In this document: positions 32,701 through 44,690 of the stretch, one piece after another
How positions within the stretch are numbered: the first letter of the stretch is position 1
Layout: each line of letters opens with the position of its first letter
Assembly: GCA_946406115.1 (NCBI GenBank)
Contig: OX291544.1
Location: forward strand, 25,375,521-25,439,520
Reading direction: 5' to 3'
Origin: Apoda limacodes
Taxonomy: Eukaryota > Arthropoda > Insecta > Lepidoptera > Limacodidae
Length of the DNA stretch: 64,000 nucleotides
Notes under the pieces: model-generated
Seen by the model: only the letters and a program-made list of their open reading frames with translations
The model's database searches: none
Told to the model about the DNA's origin: nothing
Position numbers and translations under genes: made by a program

Positions 32701-32907
32701 TCTTTAGATTTTTTGTCTGTCTGTCTGTCTGTATGTTTGTACGCGCTTCACTTATCACGAAAACTGATGCAGCTTACACAATTGCATTACTGAAGACCAA
32801 GCTTAACATCTGGTGCATTGATAGAAGATACCCCGCTTAGAAGCAGAGTTATCTTCTTTATTCTTCATCAACTTTAAGGACAGAACCACATCTGCATGAA
32901 CAGCTAG
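32701..32907 (+). mobile_element. Helitron-like element
   Basis: It starts A|TCTTTAGATTTTTTGTCTGT with a (GTCT)n tract and ends CTGCATGAACAGCTAG|T. Both ends fit the A|TC...CTAG|T rule. No coding sequence. Confidence 0.45.
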
Positions 32908-34546
32908 TACATACTAAATTGTACTGTAAAATAACCCTTATAATTTAATATTAGGGCATATACTTATTTATCCATAAGCAACATCTAACTAGTAAAACAT
33001 CTAACTACATAAACCCTTAATTTGGAAGCAAAGATTCTGACCATCTATTTACGTAGTCAACCAACAAATAAATACGTTCGTGCTGAAACTATATTAAGCT
33101 AATATAAAGACCTTAGATTCGATCTAGACGAAGGCAGTATTCCAATATTTACTTTTGCCATATCGAACTGCTAGTGTTTGTACAACTAAGGCACTATGTC
33201 TATTCAATTACAGGATTAAAGCTCGAAGCCGATTCAATTGTAGAAAGATATTAGGACAAGGCGATGTTATCTCCCCAAAACTATTTTATACTACATTAAA
33301 AATCAATATAAATTCAAATACGTCTATCACCTTAGATTTTCCAGTTATGTAGTCATCACAAAAGAATCGCAAGTACAAAAGATTTCTACTTTTGTACTTA
33401 TTTTGTTCAATGATCTTAAAAGGTCGTAAACCCAAATATGTAGATCTCAAAATGAAAATGAAAAAGCGAGGTGGGTAGAAGATACTTTAACTAGTTTTGT
33501 AGTCGATGATTTTCAAATAGCTTAATTAAGGACCTGTGAACTGGTCGACATGGAAGATCCTATATAGGGTCTACTAGATAATACTCGAAGAACTTTTTTA
33601 TTTATTCTTCTGAATCGTCTACGTTAATCGGAATTACATTCGTTTGAAGGCGGTCCGATTGATTTATTTAGTCGAGCATCTAAAGGGTCTAGATAGAGCA
33701 ATAGTGACGTCACATATGGCTAGTCGGGTGCTGTCATATATTTCATCGCAGTACTATCGAGATCGAGGGCGGTGACCGGGCCCGGTAGGTACGAAAACTG
33801 CGGCACGGAAGCCCCAACTTGTAGAAAATTTGCATGGCAAGCGCTGCGAACCGCGATGTTGCGGTTCTGACAGTCATAATACCTAAAGGCATTGTTATTA
33901 TAAAAGAATATAATTATTGCTCTTTATAATTTGTTTTGTTTTTACTCAAGCTACCAAAGTTTATCTATCTAAGTTGATAAGACAAGTTTATAAAATGTTA
34001 CCGGACCCGGCCGGGGTGAAAAACATACTGGGTTGCAATCTCTACTACTACCATATGAATAAACAATATTTGTTTATTATGACAATCTACTTATATTCTA
34101 TATGTATGTGTTGACACAAGAAGAGTTCACATCTTACCATAATACTTTCGACAAAAGATATTGTTTATTTCCCATACCTAACACCTTTATAAAAACACCG
34201 TAACAAAGAAAATAATCATGACATTACCTTAAGATTTATTGCAGTGATTTTCTTTTATTTCTCATTTTCCTCCAACAAAAGTCTCCGAAGACGGTTACTC
34301 GCATAAACAAAATTCAACCGACGCGGCACCTCGATGAGGCTAATAAAATTTTACGAGGGACCCGTGAGAAAAGGGTTTTGTAACAAAGAAACAATGTTTT
34401 CTTGAAAAACATTATAATTACAGTTATAGGGGTTTTTTCTATTTAACTTAATTAGGTACCTATTTATAGTTATAATTATAATAAATAAATAGTTTCGTTT
34501 TATGTATGTGCCAGTTTATTAGAATTACCTAACTATAGGGCCTAAA
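32908..34546. other. No gene seen
   Basis: A short GC-richer patch lies at 33760-33870 (GGCGGTGACCGGGCCCGG). Otherwise AT-rich with no recognised repeat. Confidence 0.35.
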
Positions 34547-34852
34547 GTCGGTGGTGGTCGAGGGATTTAAATTTCACTTCACGTCCCAAGTGGCGGAGGT
34601 TCGAGCCCCGAATCGGCGTGTACCAATGAGTCTTTTCTTAATTTCTTAAGTACACTGAGATATTTATTCACACCACTGGCTTTTCGGTGAAGGAAAACAT
34701 CGTGAGGAAACCTGCATAAGTCAAGAAAAAATAAAAGATGTATGTGAAGTCCACAATCCGCACTGGGGCGGCGTGTGGACTATGGCCCAAATCACCATCG
34801 CTTATGAGGGTAGGCCGTGCCCCAACAGTGGGGACGTATGAAGGCTGGCGAG
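34547..34852 (+). repeat. tRNA-derived SINE, type 1, copy 3
   Basis: A box in GGTGGTGGTCGAGGGATTT (34550) and B box GGTTCGAGCCCC (34598). The body ends GCCCCAACAGTGGGGACG. It is the least damaged of the type 1 copies in this window. Confidence 0.75.
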
Positions 34853-35859
34853 AGGGCCTGAATTTGTAAAAATTTACTTTATACTGTATTAAAGAAGAAT
34901 CTGACTGACTGACTTATGGTCATGTCATTTACATACAGCCCAAACCACTGCTGGGTCTAGAAGAATGAAATTCAGAATATCGATTTCTTGCCCTTATAGG
35001 AATTTCGTAAATTTATTCAATCTAGGGAATTTCCTAATTGGTTATGGAAATCTACGCTAAATCTATGAAAAACCCTAGATGGGGTTTATTTTTTTAGTAA
35101 ACCCGACTCTTTTACAAGTAAATTAAGAATGTGTATTAATTTATAAAGGCATATATCCCTAAGAAAGTTAAGAGTTTTCGTGAAAATTTATAAACATTAT
35201 TTTTGAATAGTTCGTGAAATCACCAAAAAAAGTAACTAATTTGTTTGCCGTTGAATATATTTGTTTCGTTCTCACTATTTTTTGATTATGACCAAAATTC
35301 TGGAAACAAATAATAACCCTGTTCTCAGAAAAAAACGTTTTCGTGTTTTGTATGCCAAAATGCTTACTTAGGTGGACACGAGCTACTTTCAAAGAAAACC
35401 TTTATAAAATCATAACAGAATTCCAATTGTTCCCCAGAGTTTTAACTTTTTACCAACTTTTATTTAACAGGAACTAACACAAAAGCCCGACACGCAGAGA
35501 TAATGTCTTCCTTTTGTGTGAACACGGAAATTATGCGAGTTCAACTGGTAGTGAGTACAGAATTGCTTTTGTTGGATCAAACAAAAAAATCACTAACTAC
35601 TTTCGTTGTGAAATATATTACTTACTTTTACTTTACTAATTTTTTTTATCATACCAGCTAATTTTGGTTTACTGCTGGATATGTCCAGTCCCTCCATGGC
35701 GCGGCACTTCTCGTGATCCTCTGCCTTCTGCCTGGGCCGCGTTGAAAAACCTATTCAACCGGGGCAGAGTTTTGACTGTCTCTTTCTTCATTGTGGAAAA
35801 AATATCTACTATTCTGCTGCTAACCCCGAGTTGGGTTTATGAACGCGCCTCAGCAGTTA
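34853..35859. other. No gene seen
   Basis: Mostly AT-rich. From about 35660 the sequence is less AT-rich and may be the unrecognisable downstream part of the LINE relic on the minus strand. Confidence 0.35.
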
Positions 35860-36040
35860 CTACCGGCCACTCTATTCTTCTCTATGCTCTCTTAAGCTCA
35901 TCAGGCCATCAAGCTGAGGGGTGTCCCTCGCTTTGCTTTCCGATGCGCGGTCTCCTCTTTATGACACGTCTGCTCCATCGGCTGTCGGACCTTCGACAGA
36001 AGTGGTCTGCATAGTGCCACTTCATCTTACTGACCGTATT
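35860..36040 (-). pseudogene. RTE-like LINE reverse transcriptase C-terminus relic
   Basis: On the minus strand, from 36028 down, the frame reads KMKWHYADHFCRRSDSRWSR, then RVIKRRPRIGKQSEGHPSA, a TGA stop (35909-35911), WPDELKRA and a TAG stop (35882-35884). This follows the KWKWAGHVARR...RWSxRVLEWRPRxGKRxxGRPxxRWxDDL pattern at the end of many RTE/BovB-like LINE polymerases in insects. The match is from memory, so the clade is tentative. Past the second stop the similarity fades, although the frame stays less AT-rich to about 35670. The plus-strand frame of 116 codons over the same DNA is a shadow. Confidence 0.65.
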
Positions 36041-37871
36041 ATTGGAAATTATAGTATAGTAGTAGTAGTTTTATTTGTTTTTCGCAATCCGTAATGACCT
36101 TGATAACCTGTTTAATAAACCGGCCAAGTGCGTGTCGGAATTGACACATTTAGTGTTCAATGCCAAGTGTAGAATGTTAGCCGTCCGAATCTGAGAATAT
36201 TTGACCGTAAAATCAAGTTGGCTGAGTAGAAAAAATGAGGGAATTATAAATAAAAATCTGATTTATCAATATTCGTTTAAAATATTATAAAATATACATC
36301 ATAATAAACATTAACACTAAATTTCAAAGTTCATAGGTCAATGGAAACTTACAAAATTATCCATAATAAAATTTTCTAAAAAAGGCTGACTTTAGTAAAT
36401 ACAATATTTATCTACATAACGACACCCCTTTAGATGGGGTAGGTCAACATTATTTTCGCACCCTCTTTAGCTGTGTTGGAGCACCCTTTAAAACATTTAA
36501 AAATTTATATTTTGACTATTTATATGGCTTTGGGGCAGCAAAAAGCTTAAATGACACTTGAATAATAGCAATAGGGCTTTTTTTGGACCCTTCGGGACTT
36601 ATAACATTAGGTCATAACGCATAACGGCTGAGTTTAAAACGTTTCAAAGGAAAACACGTTTTACATGTCAGTAGTAAATAACATAAAATATTAAAATCCT
36701 GGCTTTAATTATCCTCTTAAAAGCAATAAATAAGCCCCTTAAGCAGGCATACCTACTTACAGAAAATTGAACTGCATGTTTTCTTCACCGTGTTTTTCTT
36801 GAAATTTTTAGTTAGTCGCTAAAGTTAATAGTTAAAAAAACATAGAAGTATGTTTTTTTATCATTACGGATACCCTAAAATAGCCATGCGGGCGAATGAA
36901 TAGTCATGAAGTAACTACAAGGGTACGATTTTTACTACATAGCTACAGAACCCCAAAAACAAATAAACGACCAACGACCAAACATGAAGAAACTATAAGC
37001 GTTTGATATAGGTAACGAAGATATATATACTCTTAAACGGACAATCAAGACGTGCAAGACATGGATGGAAATCATAAAACTATATAAGGTTCGGTTTTTA
37101 CTATTTGGCTAATCAATCTTAAAACCTTCAAACTCAATCTTTGAAACAGCAGATACTATGGATGACAGACAAGAACATAGGACGTTTTATCCTTAATAAT
37201 TTCAAAGTTCCTACAGGAATAACTTTAACCGAGTTCCACGTCGATTAATTATAGTTACTGCTATACTATACATGTAGAAAACCCCCTTTAAAAATAAACA
37301 ATTAATCTTTTATTTAGAAACCAGTAATTTAGTAATCTCCCTTGTGGAAGAGTAGTGGCGTTAACGTCAACTTGAATACGTAATGGACGTACGTAATCCT
37401 AACATATTATTATTTGCCTTTATTATTATTAAAGATATTAATGATATTTGTAAGACGTTATTAATGTTATTATTAATGAAAATATTATTAAGGAAAGTTA
37501 ATATTATTATCTGGCTGTGATCGTTTAGTTGCGTAATCGTCGTTCCTCGTTGTGACCGATAATAACCCCAGATCCTAAGAGGTATGGATTCAATCAGTCC
37601 CAGGTATGAAAGAATAAAATCAAAACCCTAATCTTACTTTATGCCTACCTTAAACACATTGGTCAATAACTCATCCTTGACTGCTGAGTCCCTACGTCCT
37701 AATTTAGCGTTAGACTGGAATTTAAATTACTAAGATTGAGTTCCTAATTAAATATATATGTGGTTTGTTATCCTAACATAGACCCGTGGTTGGAGTACCT
37801 AAGACTGAGCCGCCTTACTCACTAGTCTAGCTACTTCCTCAAAACTCCGAACCTACCTCGTGATATAGCGG
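36041..37871. other. Mostly unassigned; Z-end fragment at 36119-36150
   Basis: CCGGCCAAGTGCGTGTCGGA at 36120 is the Z-repeat start motif without the rest of the element. 37150-37270 (GAACATAGGACGTTTTATCC, TAACTTTAACCGAGTTCCAC) resembles the interior of the Helitron-like family. No gene is seen. Confidence 0.4.
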
Positions 37872-38670
37872 TTACCCCTTGAACACGACAGGTCATAAAG
37901 TTATAACATTATGATAGTATATGAAATCTCACTATAAAGATGAAACCCCAAGACCGCGTACTCCTTAAGTGAAGTCGTAATCTTATAGTAATGTATGAGA
38001 ATCGCCTTAAGGAAGAACTCTTAAACGGTAATTTATCCATCAATAAACTCGCAAACATCCTCTTAAGTAAAATTGTAACCTCATAGTAATGTATGAAGCT
38101 AACCCTAGGAAGAATCCTTAGAAATGTAAATAATCTACCAACAACCTCACTAGCCTCCCCTTAATTAAAATTGTAACCTTGAAGTAATGTACGAAAACCA
38201 CCTTAAAAGAACTCTTAGACATATAAAAGTACTACCCACTAATAAACTCACTGGCTTCCCCTTAACGAAAGGTATAGTCATAGTCAAAGTCAAAATGGTT
38301 TATTTAAATAAGGATTTTACAATCACTTTTGAATCGTCAAAGTTATAAAATATGAACTTATAACAGTATATAGAAATTATTAAAGAGACAGACGGACCTA
38401 TTAAGTACCTAAATAAATTATTAGCAGATTCGCTATCGACCCCTTAAGTGAATTACAAAACCCTCATAATGACCCTTGAAAGTGCACCTACGGACGGACC
38501 GACAGGTTTAGTATTTGTATAAATAATCTGTTGACAACCCGTTAACGACCCCTTCAGTGAAATTATAGAATCGAAAGTATATAAAGAGCCTACCACTATC
38601 CTTACTAGCTTCCCTAAGCTGACTTTATAATCTTATAATAATATATGGAGAATCACCGTAAAGACGAACT
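37872..38670. repeat. Degenerate tandem array, about 100 bp units
   Basis: Units begin with a CCCCTTAAGTGAAA-type motif at about 37875, 37961, 38059, 38157, 38258, 38440, 38549 and 38611. Spacings are 86, 98, 98, 101, 182, 109 and 62. Units also share ATAGTAATGTATGA and CCTTAAGGAAGAACTCTTA-type blocks. The 182 bp unit is explained by the 79 bp LINE tail inside it. Confidence 0.65.
38277..38355 (-). mobile_element. LINE 3' tail insertion (79 bp)
   Basis: GTCAAAGTCAAAATGGTTTA onward is the reverse complement of 56700-56780, with about one gap and one substitution over 72 bp. It includes the TTTGAC tail. This is a severely 5'-truncated copy inserted in the tandem array. Confidence 0.8.
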
Positions 38671-38775
38671 AACAATACAATACAATATTCTTTATTGCAC
38701 AATTTAAAATACACAAAAACAATTACAATAGAGGAAATAGCACAATAAGTAATATCGCCTAAAAACGAATTAGAA
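38671..38775 (-). mobile_element. LINE 3' tail with ATTGT repeats
   Basis: AACAATACAATACAATATTC then TTTATTGCAC read on the minus strand gives GTGCAATAAAGAATATTGTA plus TTGTATTGT. That is the ending of another non-LTR retrotransposon family with a pentanucleotide tail. Confidence 0.45.
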
Positions 38776-40476
38776 ATAAATGTAAACCTGAAATACAACT
38801 ACAGCCTACCCTTTAAGTAAAGTTATTACATTGTCCTAACCGTATCTGGAAATCCTCATACATTCATGATTATTATTTTACCACTGTGGCCCACGCCATC
38901 TGTGTAATAATCGTAGAATTACTCGGTCGATCGATATCTTAGCTAGCTGTCTAATAATCTTGGAGATATTGAGAAGGCATTATAGAGGGCGCTGTTTTTT
39001 GTTTGGGTTTATGTTTACAAACTAAGGGGATTATCTACATCCGGATGTAAGAGTTTATGAAAATCAATACTATAAAATCGAGACGAAGTACAAAGTTCGC
39101 CTAACTTATACACTAGACTGTTCCTACCTTATCGCCAAAATGAATATTGAAACTTAATTATTTATAATTTGGTTTTGAACAGCCCTAAAGACCTTGAGTA
39201 CCGTCCGGCCTTAAGCGGCTATCAAATGTATCGTACCTATTATCTGACTAACGCCTCGGAACCTTTAACAAGGAAGGTATATAACAACCAACTCTGGACA
39301 GACTCGTAGATAGGTTTAGTCAGACTAGCTTACCTTGTGGCTTCGCCCTTTCCTGTCGTATAGTAATTGAGTAGGTGGATGAACATTGGCCTTTCGTACA
39401 TTGTGCCTAAACTGTTCTTTAGGATAGGTAAGTAGGGCTCGCCACCAACCTACATTTACAACACTGCGGAGGTGGCAAACAAACAGACGGTCATATATTT
39501 AACCTGTCTACTGTGACTAACAACGGAACTAAGGGGAACATTTCTTTATTATTTGAATACAAACTACGATCGAGGCGATCCGAACCCGAGACCCCTCAGG
39601 TTTAAGCCACCGCTAGTCCTGGAAGGCTATACTCACTCGAAACGTACCCCGTGTAAGCTAGGTTCATAAAGAAATAATAAAATAGGTGGGCAATTACATA
39701 TATAGTTATGTGGTAAATTGTTCATTAAGGTAATTAAGGCGACAGAACGCCTAATTTAACACACAATAAGTATGTTTAAGGTAGTTTGTAAGGGAGACAT
39801 ATCCACACCCAGGACCTAACGCATTAGCCAGGTCAAGTAAGGGCTAGCCCTTTTCTGAGTGTCAAAAACTTAACGTTTTGGCCATCCATACAACAATTCC
39901 GAGCCTCATCAGTTAGTAGAGAATTGTGTATGATTATACTAATACGTTTTTTTTCCCACGGGGTGATTCATGGAGAAGAATAGAGCAAATCCTGACCCAC
40001 TAGCGTCACATCATAGCCTGTTAATAAAGTTTGGTCAATGTTGCGTTTCTGTTATTGCTATCTTAAATGGTTCAACCAAAGACACAATTTAAACAGTATA
40101 AATCAATAAAGTCAAGTCAAGGTAGTCTAATTAAAAATTAGACTCGTTAGATTAATGTCGCGGCCATGAAAGACATGGGAGGTTTACGCTTATTTTTACA
40201 CAGGAAACAAATATTTAAATGTGGACACAATAATAATTAAGTTTCTTAATCTATCCGTTGCCACAATGAGTGGAGTGGAAGTTTTTTTAATTATTTACGA
40301 ATTCCTTAAGGAGCTTGGGTTAAAAAGTCCCACATTAAATTTTAGCCACCCATTACCTAAATGGAATCTAACCCGGATCTCACACAATCAATTTTGCTAA
40401 TTAAATATCACTCAAATAACTTCTTTATCTTATTAGATTAATGACATGACACATAAACCATACGAATTATATATCT

Positions 40477-40479
<3 letters not shown>
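38776..40479. other. Mostly unassigned, with a possible SINE at 39555-39622
   Basis: The minus strand of 39555-39622 holds a tRNA-like pair: AGCGGTGGCTTAAACCTGAG (A-box-like) and GGGTTCGGATCGCC (B box). 39473-39490 (GGAGGTGGCAAACAAACAGA) may be a LINE 3' UTR trace. No gene is seen. Confidence 0.35.

Positions 40480-40511
<32 letters not shown>
40480..40511. repeat. (AT)n microsatellite
   Basis: About 15 TA units. Confidence 0.9.
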
Positions 40512-40512
<1 letters not shown>

Positions 40513-40917
40513 CTTTTAGATCCGGGTCAGATTTTCGTACAAGTTCAGCTTCCCAGGTAGTCACTGGTGAAGGGTGGAAATGGAGCCAACTTAGACCTAG
40601 GTTTAGTCAGCCCCTCCTCACACCCTCTTAGATTCTCGATGCCTGCAGTTAACCTGGTCTATTTCTAACATTAAGCCCCGATCTTTACTAATCTTATAAC
40701 AAATCAGACCCCGCTTGAAGAACCCCTACTGAGGCTGCACACCCTCGCCGACCTCTACCTACCAAGTGTCTCTGCTTGCTTTTGGGGGTCATCATACTGC
40801 AAAGCAGCAGGAATTCGGAATAAAATTATTACGATAGTAGATAACAATTATAGAGATATCGTTAACACAATAGTCACATCCTTGCAACAGAATCGTATAA
40901 CTTTAATGGGCACCTAC

Positions 40918-41391
40918 CGAATCGGGTAGGGTTTTCTTTAATAGGAATACAGGACAAGGTCTACACAAGGATTTACCTACCGAGCCGTATGAATAAACCC
41001 CTTCACCTCCGACTCAGATCAGTGCGCGGAGTTTCTACTCAGGGCTCGTGTAGGGTTTTCTTTAATAATAATATATATATAATACACAGGACAAGGTCTA
41101 CATAAGGATTTACCTACCGAGACGTATGAATAAACCCCTTCACCTCTGACTCGAACAGTGCGCGGAGTTTCTACGCAGGGTTCGTGTAGGGTTGTCTTTA
41201 ATAATAATATATATATAATACACAGGACAAGGTCTACACAAGGATTTACCTACCGAGCCGTATGAATAAACCCCTTCACCTCCGACTCAGATCAGTGCGC
41301 GGAGTTTCTACTCAGGGCTCGTGTAGGGTTTTCTTTAATAATAATATATATAATACACAGGACAAGGTCTACACAAGGATTTACCTACCGA
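40918..41391. repeat. Tandem array, 135-137 bp units, about 3.5 copies
   Basis: The marker AGGACAAGGTCTAC occurs at 40951, 41088, 41224 and 41359. Each unit has TAGGGTTTTCTTTAATA, a short (AT)n, AGGATTTACCTACCGAG, CCCCTTCACCTC and CAGTGCGCGGAGTTTCTAC. Units 1 and 3 are the most alike, so copying was recent. Unit 4 stops after TTTACCTACCGA. The unit is less AT-rich than the flanks. Confidence 0.9.
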
Positions 41392-41963
41392 AACATCTCA
41401 AAAATCGTAATCAACCTAACCTGTACCATCAGCTCTTTAGGGGGGCCTACTCCACTGGACTTCAACCTCTATCTCCCTTAGCCTGATAACAATTCATCGC
41501 CCCTCCACAACTTTATACCCTTGCCCTAACCCTAAGCTTAATTGGTTTCCTATCTAATCAGATCAGGGCTTAATTACGGGTTTTACATCCACAAAGTATC
41601 ACAAAATCAACAACATCATGTTAAAAGACACCGATCCCTGTAGGAACCTTTTACTCCACTAGATTCCTTACAAAAATCGGCAGTCCCCTTTCATTAGAGA
41701 GTACATAGCCAACAATATCAACAAATTACCTCGGCACCTTTTAATATGTAATTTTTTAAATTATCCCAAATTTACAACTAAGATCCCGGACGAAACCCCA
41801 ACCCAAAAGTCAATCATGTTATATCTTTCCCTACCAATCCTTCCCTTTAACCAAGGTGACATCCTGCACGGTCCGTTACATAATCACATAAAAAAAAAAA
41901 TCTCTCACAAAGCCCCATAGTACAACCCCATCAATAATAAACTGACATTGCTAGCCTCAGTTC

Positions 41964-42179
41964 TCACAAAAGACACTTACTGTAATTTGATGTAGGCAAA
42001 ACGTGCACGGCGCCGGTATTAAACTTCTTCAAATCTTGTGCGTCCTGTCCTTCCCACTTCCTCAGGAACCCGAACTCAGCCAGTCTCTTGGCACGACGAC
42101 AGTGAAAAAGGGGGCCGGAACTGACGCCTATCGCTTGTAAGCGTTTTCCCCTCCCCCACAATAGACGCGGCCTGAACAC
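41964..42179 (-). CDS. Orphan open frame of 71 codons, possible exon or LTR-element leader
   Basis: The minus-strand frame from ATG at 42179 is GC-richer than its flanks. It includes RAKRLAEFGFLRKWEGQDAQ and DLKKFNTGAVHVLPTSNY. It then meets ACAG|TAAGTG at about 41980, which could be a 5' splice site. Just upstream (42207-42216, minus) is AACTGGCGCCAC, resembling a retroelement primer-binding site. I do not recognise the protein. Exon, LTR-element leader or chance all remain possible. Confidence 0.2.
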   Translation of the reverse strand: MFRPRLLWGRGKRLQAIGVSSGPLFHCRRAKRLAEFGFLRKWEGQDAQDLKKFNTGAVHVLPTSNYSKCLL

Positions 42180-42885
42180 GTAGCGCGTCTAGAACCTGTG
42201 GCGCCAGTTAATTTCTTCTTTATTTTACTTCTACGTGTACAAACGTGCTTCACATCTAGTGACCAGTTACTTTATAGTAATAATCGAATAATTATATCGA
42301 AAGCGCAAACCGATTCTACTAAATTCTTTATCCGTTGAACTAGCTTCTCCGTCTTTTCGTGGCTCGATTATATAGCTTTGATTAGTTTACACAATGGAGG
42401 CTCGTCGTAAGCGGCGGGGAGTCTACTCTACTATCCCTCTCGTACCCTACAACGTTTATATCAAATAACTAAGAATAATCGATCGATATCCTCCATATAT
42501 TTTAACCTCCTGGTTATCCACTCTCCAACCAAACCCGTCTACTGTTCGTTTCCCTCTAAGCTCTCTAGACCATAGTTTAAATTCACTAGTTACCACAACT
42601 ATTCTCTCTCTTAAGCTTGGATACACTAAATACAGAAACATAAAATCAAGGACTTGCCGTCAGAATCCGACCAAACATAGAGCGGGCGGAACAGCTGGCA
42701 AAACTATTCCCAGTAAAACTCGCTTTTCCGCTTGAACGTGTGTGATGACATATGGCGTACCTACGAACACAAAGCATTTACTTAAATTCCTGCCCACTTA
42801 AACAAAATTCCTTACCCACATCTCACATGTTCAAGCAATCTCTGACACAAAGCATTATTATAGCACTTTGTATGTAAAATTATAT
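42180..42885. other. No recognised feature
   Basis: AT-rich to mixed composition. A 61-codon minus frame at 42456-42641 has no known motif. Confidence 0.35.
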
Positions 42886-43018
42886 TAGTGCATTAAACTT
42901 TTTGGACCCGGTGGACAAAAATCAAAACTACAGTCGGCTTATTGAAATAGTGTAAACTTACAACGACACTAGCGACCAAACACCTAAGGTCAGAAGGTCA
43001 GAAAAGTTTGTTGCACTT
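42886..43018 (-). mobile_element. TA-type MITE, copy 1
   Basis: The ends are TAGTGCATTAAACTTTTTGG and the complement-matching TCAGAAAAGTTTGTTGCACT. The interior (CTACAGTCGGC, TTACAACGACACTAGCGAC) is the reverse complement of 62003-62133. Confidence 0.6.
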
Positions 43019-43999
43019 CACCTTACATTACACTAATGATGTAATTTTACCTCATAATTTACATTTCCTACATCTACCGATGAATATCACTCTGGTTATT
43101 TAGAACTGTTAATTTTTACCTGACCTCTTCAGCAGTACAGGACTTCGATTTACTTATTGGGCACTTTATATCTCGGACAAGATTAATTTACTGGACCCCG
43201 AAAAGATGGTTGCAAGCAATATCGATATCCTTAAGTATTTAAGACCGTAGACTTTGAGTGCTGTAATCGGTCCTATGGACAGCACAATCGGCTCACCTCA
43301 CGAAATTGGCCACACTTTAGAAAGAAACAAAGTTAACCTGTGGTATCTCTTCTCATAGGCAAAACACCACACGCTCGCTTCTATTCTGTCACACTTTTGC
43401 AACCAGTTTTTTTTCACAGTTGGCTAGAAATGTTTTTTAACCAATTTTTACAGCTCTGGATACTATTTTATTATTTTATAAATGTTGCAAATGTTTTCTA
43501 TACCTCAATAACACACTAAATAAACGCAACAAACTAAATTATTATAGACATGAGTAGTGATTTTTTTTGCTTTTAGGTTGACTACCTATGTAAGTAAAAA
43601 TTTTTGCAGAATTTGTCGTATAAAAAAATAATGTTAAGTTATGATATAGTTTTAACTATAATTTTTACAAGTTTTCAACAGTTGAAATACTTGCAAGCAC
43701 ACGAATAGATAAAAACAGATTGTACCTTACTTCCAAAATACAGAATAGGGATGAAATGAAAACAGTTTTCTCACGATTTCATACTCAGGTTTCCGCCGTA
43801 ATTTAAAATAGTAGCTCTTGAATTTGCTCTGACCTATGGATTTTCTTAGCTGGTAGGTACTTTCTCCAACGAGAATACCAGATATAGAGGACTATACGAG
43901 CTCCAAACTGGGCCTTCTGCTTCAGTGGGTGCGTCTCTGGGTTCCTTAGACCAGTGACTCATTTGGACTCAAGTGTCACACAACCCGATCCATCTGGGC
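43019..43999. other. No gene seen
   Basis: AT-rich. From about 43880 it becomes less AT-rich as it approaches the LINE relic, and may be its unrecognisable upstream part. Confidence 0.35.
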
Positions 44000-44690
44000 C
44001 AACTAATGGGCGTCGTGTGTGGCATTGACACTGGAATGGATTGCGTGAATTTTATGCATCATACTTGTAAAGCAGCTCTGGTTTAGCTCAGAAGATCCTG
44101 ACGTATACGCAGCCGAAATCACTACGTCGATCCTCGCTGGTATGGAATGTTTTATTCCTAACCCGCAAGTAGCTGCCGGAGTCAAAAAAAGATGGTTTAA
44201 TAGATCTTGCAGAGAAGCTAAAATTCTCAAGCAAACTGCGTATGAGACTTGGACCATTGCTCGTAATAATAAGCAAGGAAAGCGAGCAAAATTTTAATTC
44301 ATCGGCAAAATAGGTGGGTGACTTGCGACCCGACCCTCTAAGAGTCGTGCTTTCTAGTAGCTTGGTAAAGCTGCCAAAGAAAACTTTTGCCAGTCGTCGT
44401 TACCACCACTGCAAAAAACCGATAGTCACTTGAACCATAGTGCTATAGAGAAAGCCGGTCTACAGGGCAGTCTCTTCGCCTTACTTCGAAAATGAACGAG
44501 GCAGTGCTGTACCACCTACTATACCGTGGTGCGGTAAGACGCCGGAAATCTCCATAACACAGCCGGAGGTCCGGCTACCGTTGCTTTCTCTAGACGTTTA
44601 TATGTCGAGTGGGCCAGACGGTATACCAGCAGTTTGTTTCTGTACTCACGCGCCTCTTCGCGCTTTCCTACTACACTATATAGGCTAGGC
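44000..44690 (+). pseudogene. CR1/jockey-type LINE ORF2 relic (linker to start of the reverse transcriptase)
   Basis: Pieces in three frames follow the order of a moth LINE ORF2. NGLREFYASYL lies near 44038-44070. A frame at 44085-44297 reads SSEDPDVYAAEITTSILAGM, then ECFIPNPQ and VKKRWFNRSCREAKILKQTA. A third frame, with stops, reads KSRAF**LGKAAKENFCQ, SSLPPLQKTDSH, IEKAGLQGSLFA and further on a degenerate SxSGPDGIPA-type motif near 44607-44635. These correspond to the FWSLAKxxxxNFCxxSLPPL...KAxLLGSLFA...SSGPDGIP landmarks before the polymerase core. The catalytic FADD box is not reached. Several stops and frameshifts make it a fossil. The long minus-strand frames here are shadows. Confidence 0.75.

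Noticed and set aside
35664..36014. 116-codon plus-strand open frame
   Set aside because: It is the shadow of the minus-strand LINE polymerase relic; only the minus strand gives recognisable residues.
37500..42900. Suspicion that this stretch is sequence written in reverse order, because of its TAA/CCT-rich composition
   Set aside because: LINE tails inside it (38277-38355, 38671-38775) read normally on the minus strand, so the DNA is in ordinary orientation; the composition reflects old tandem repeats.
44003..44276. 84- and 62-codon minus-strand open frames
   Set aside because: They overlap the plus-strand LINE ORF2 relic, which carries the recognisable motifs.
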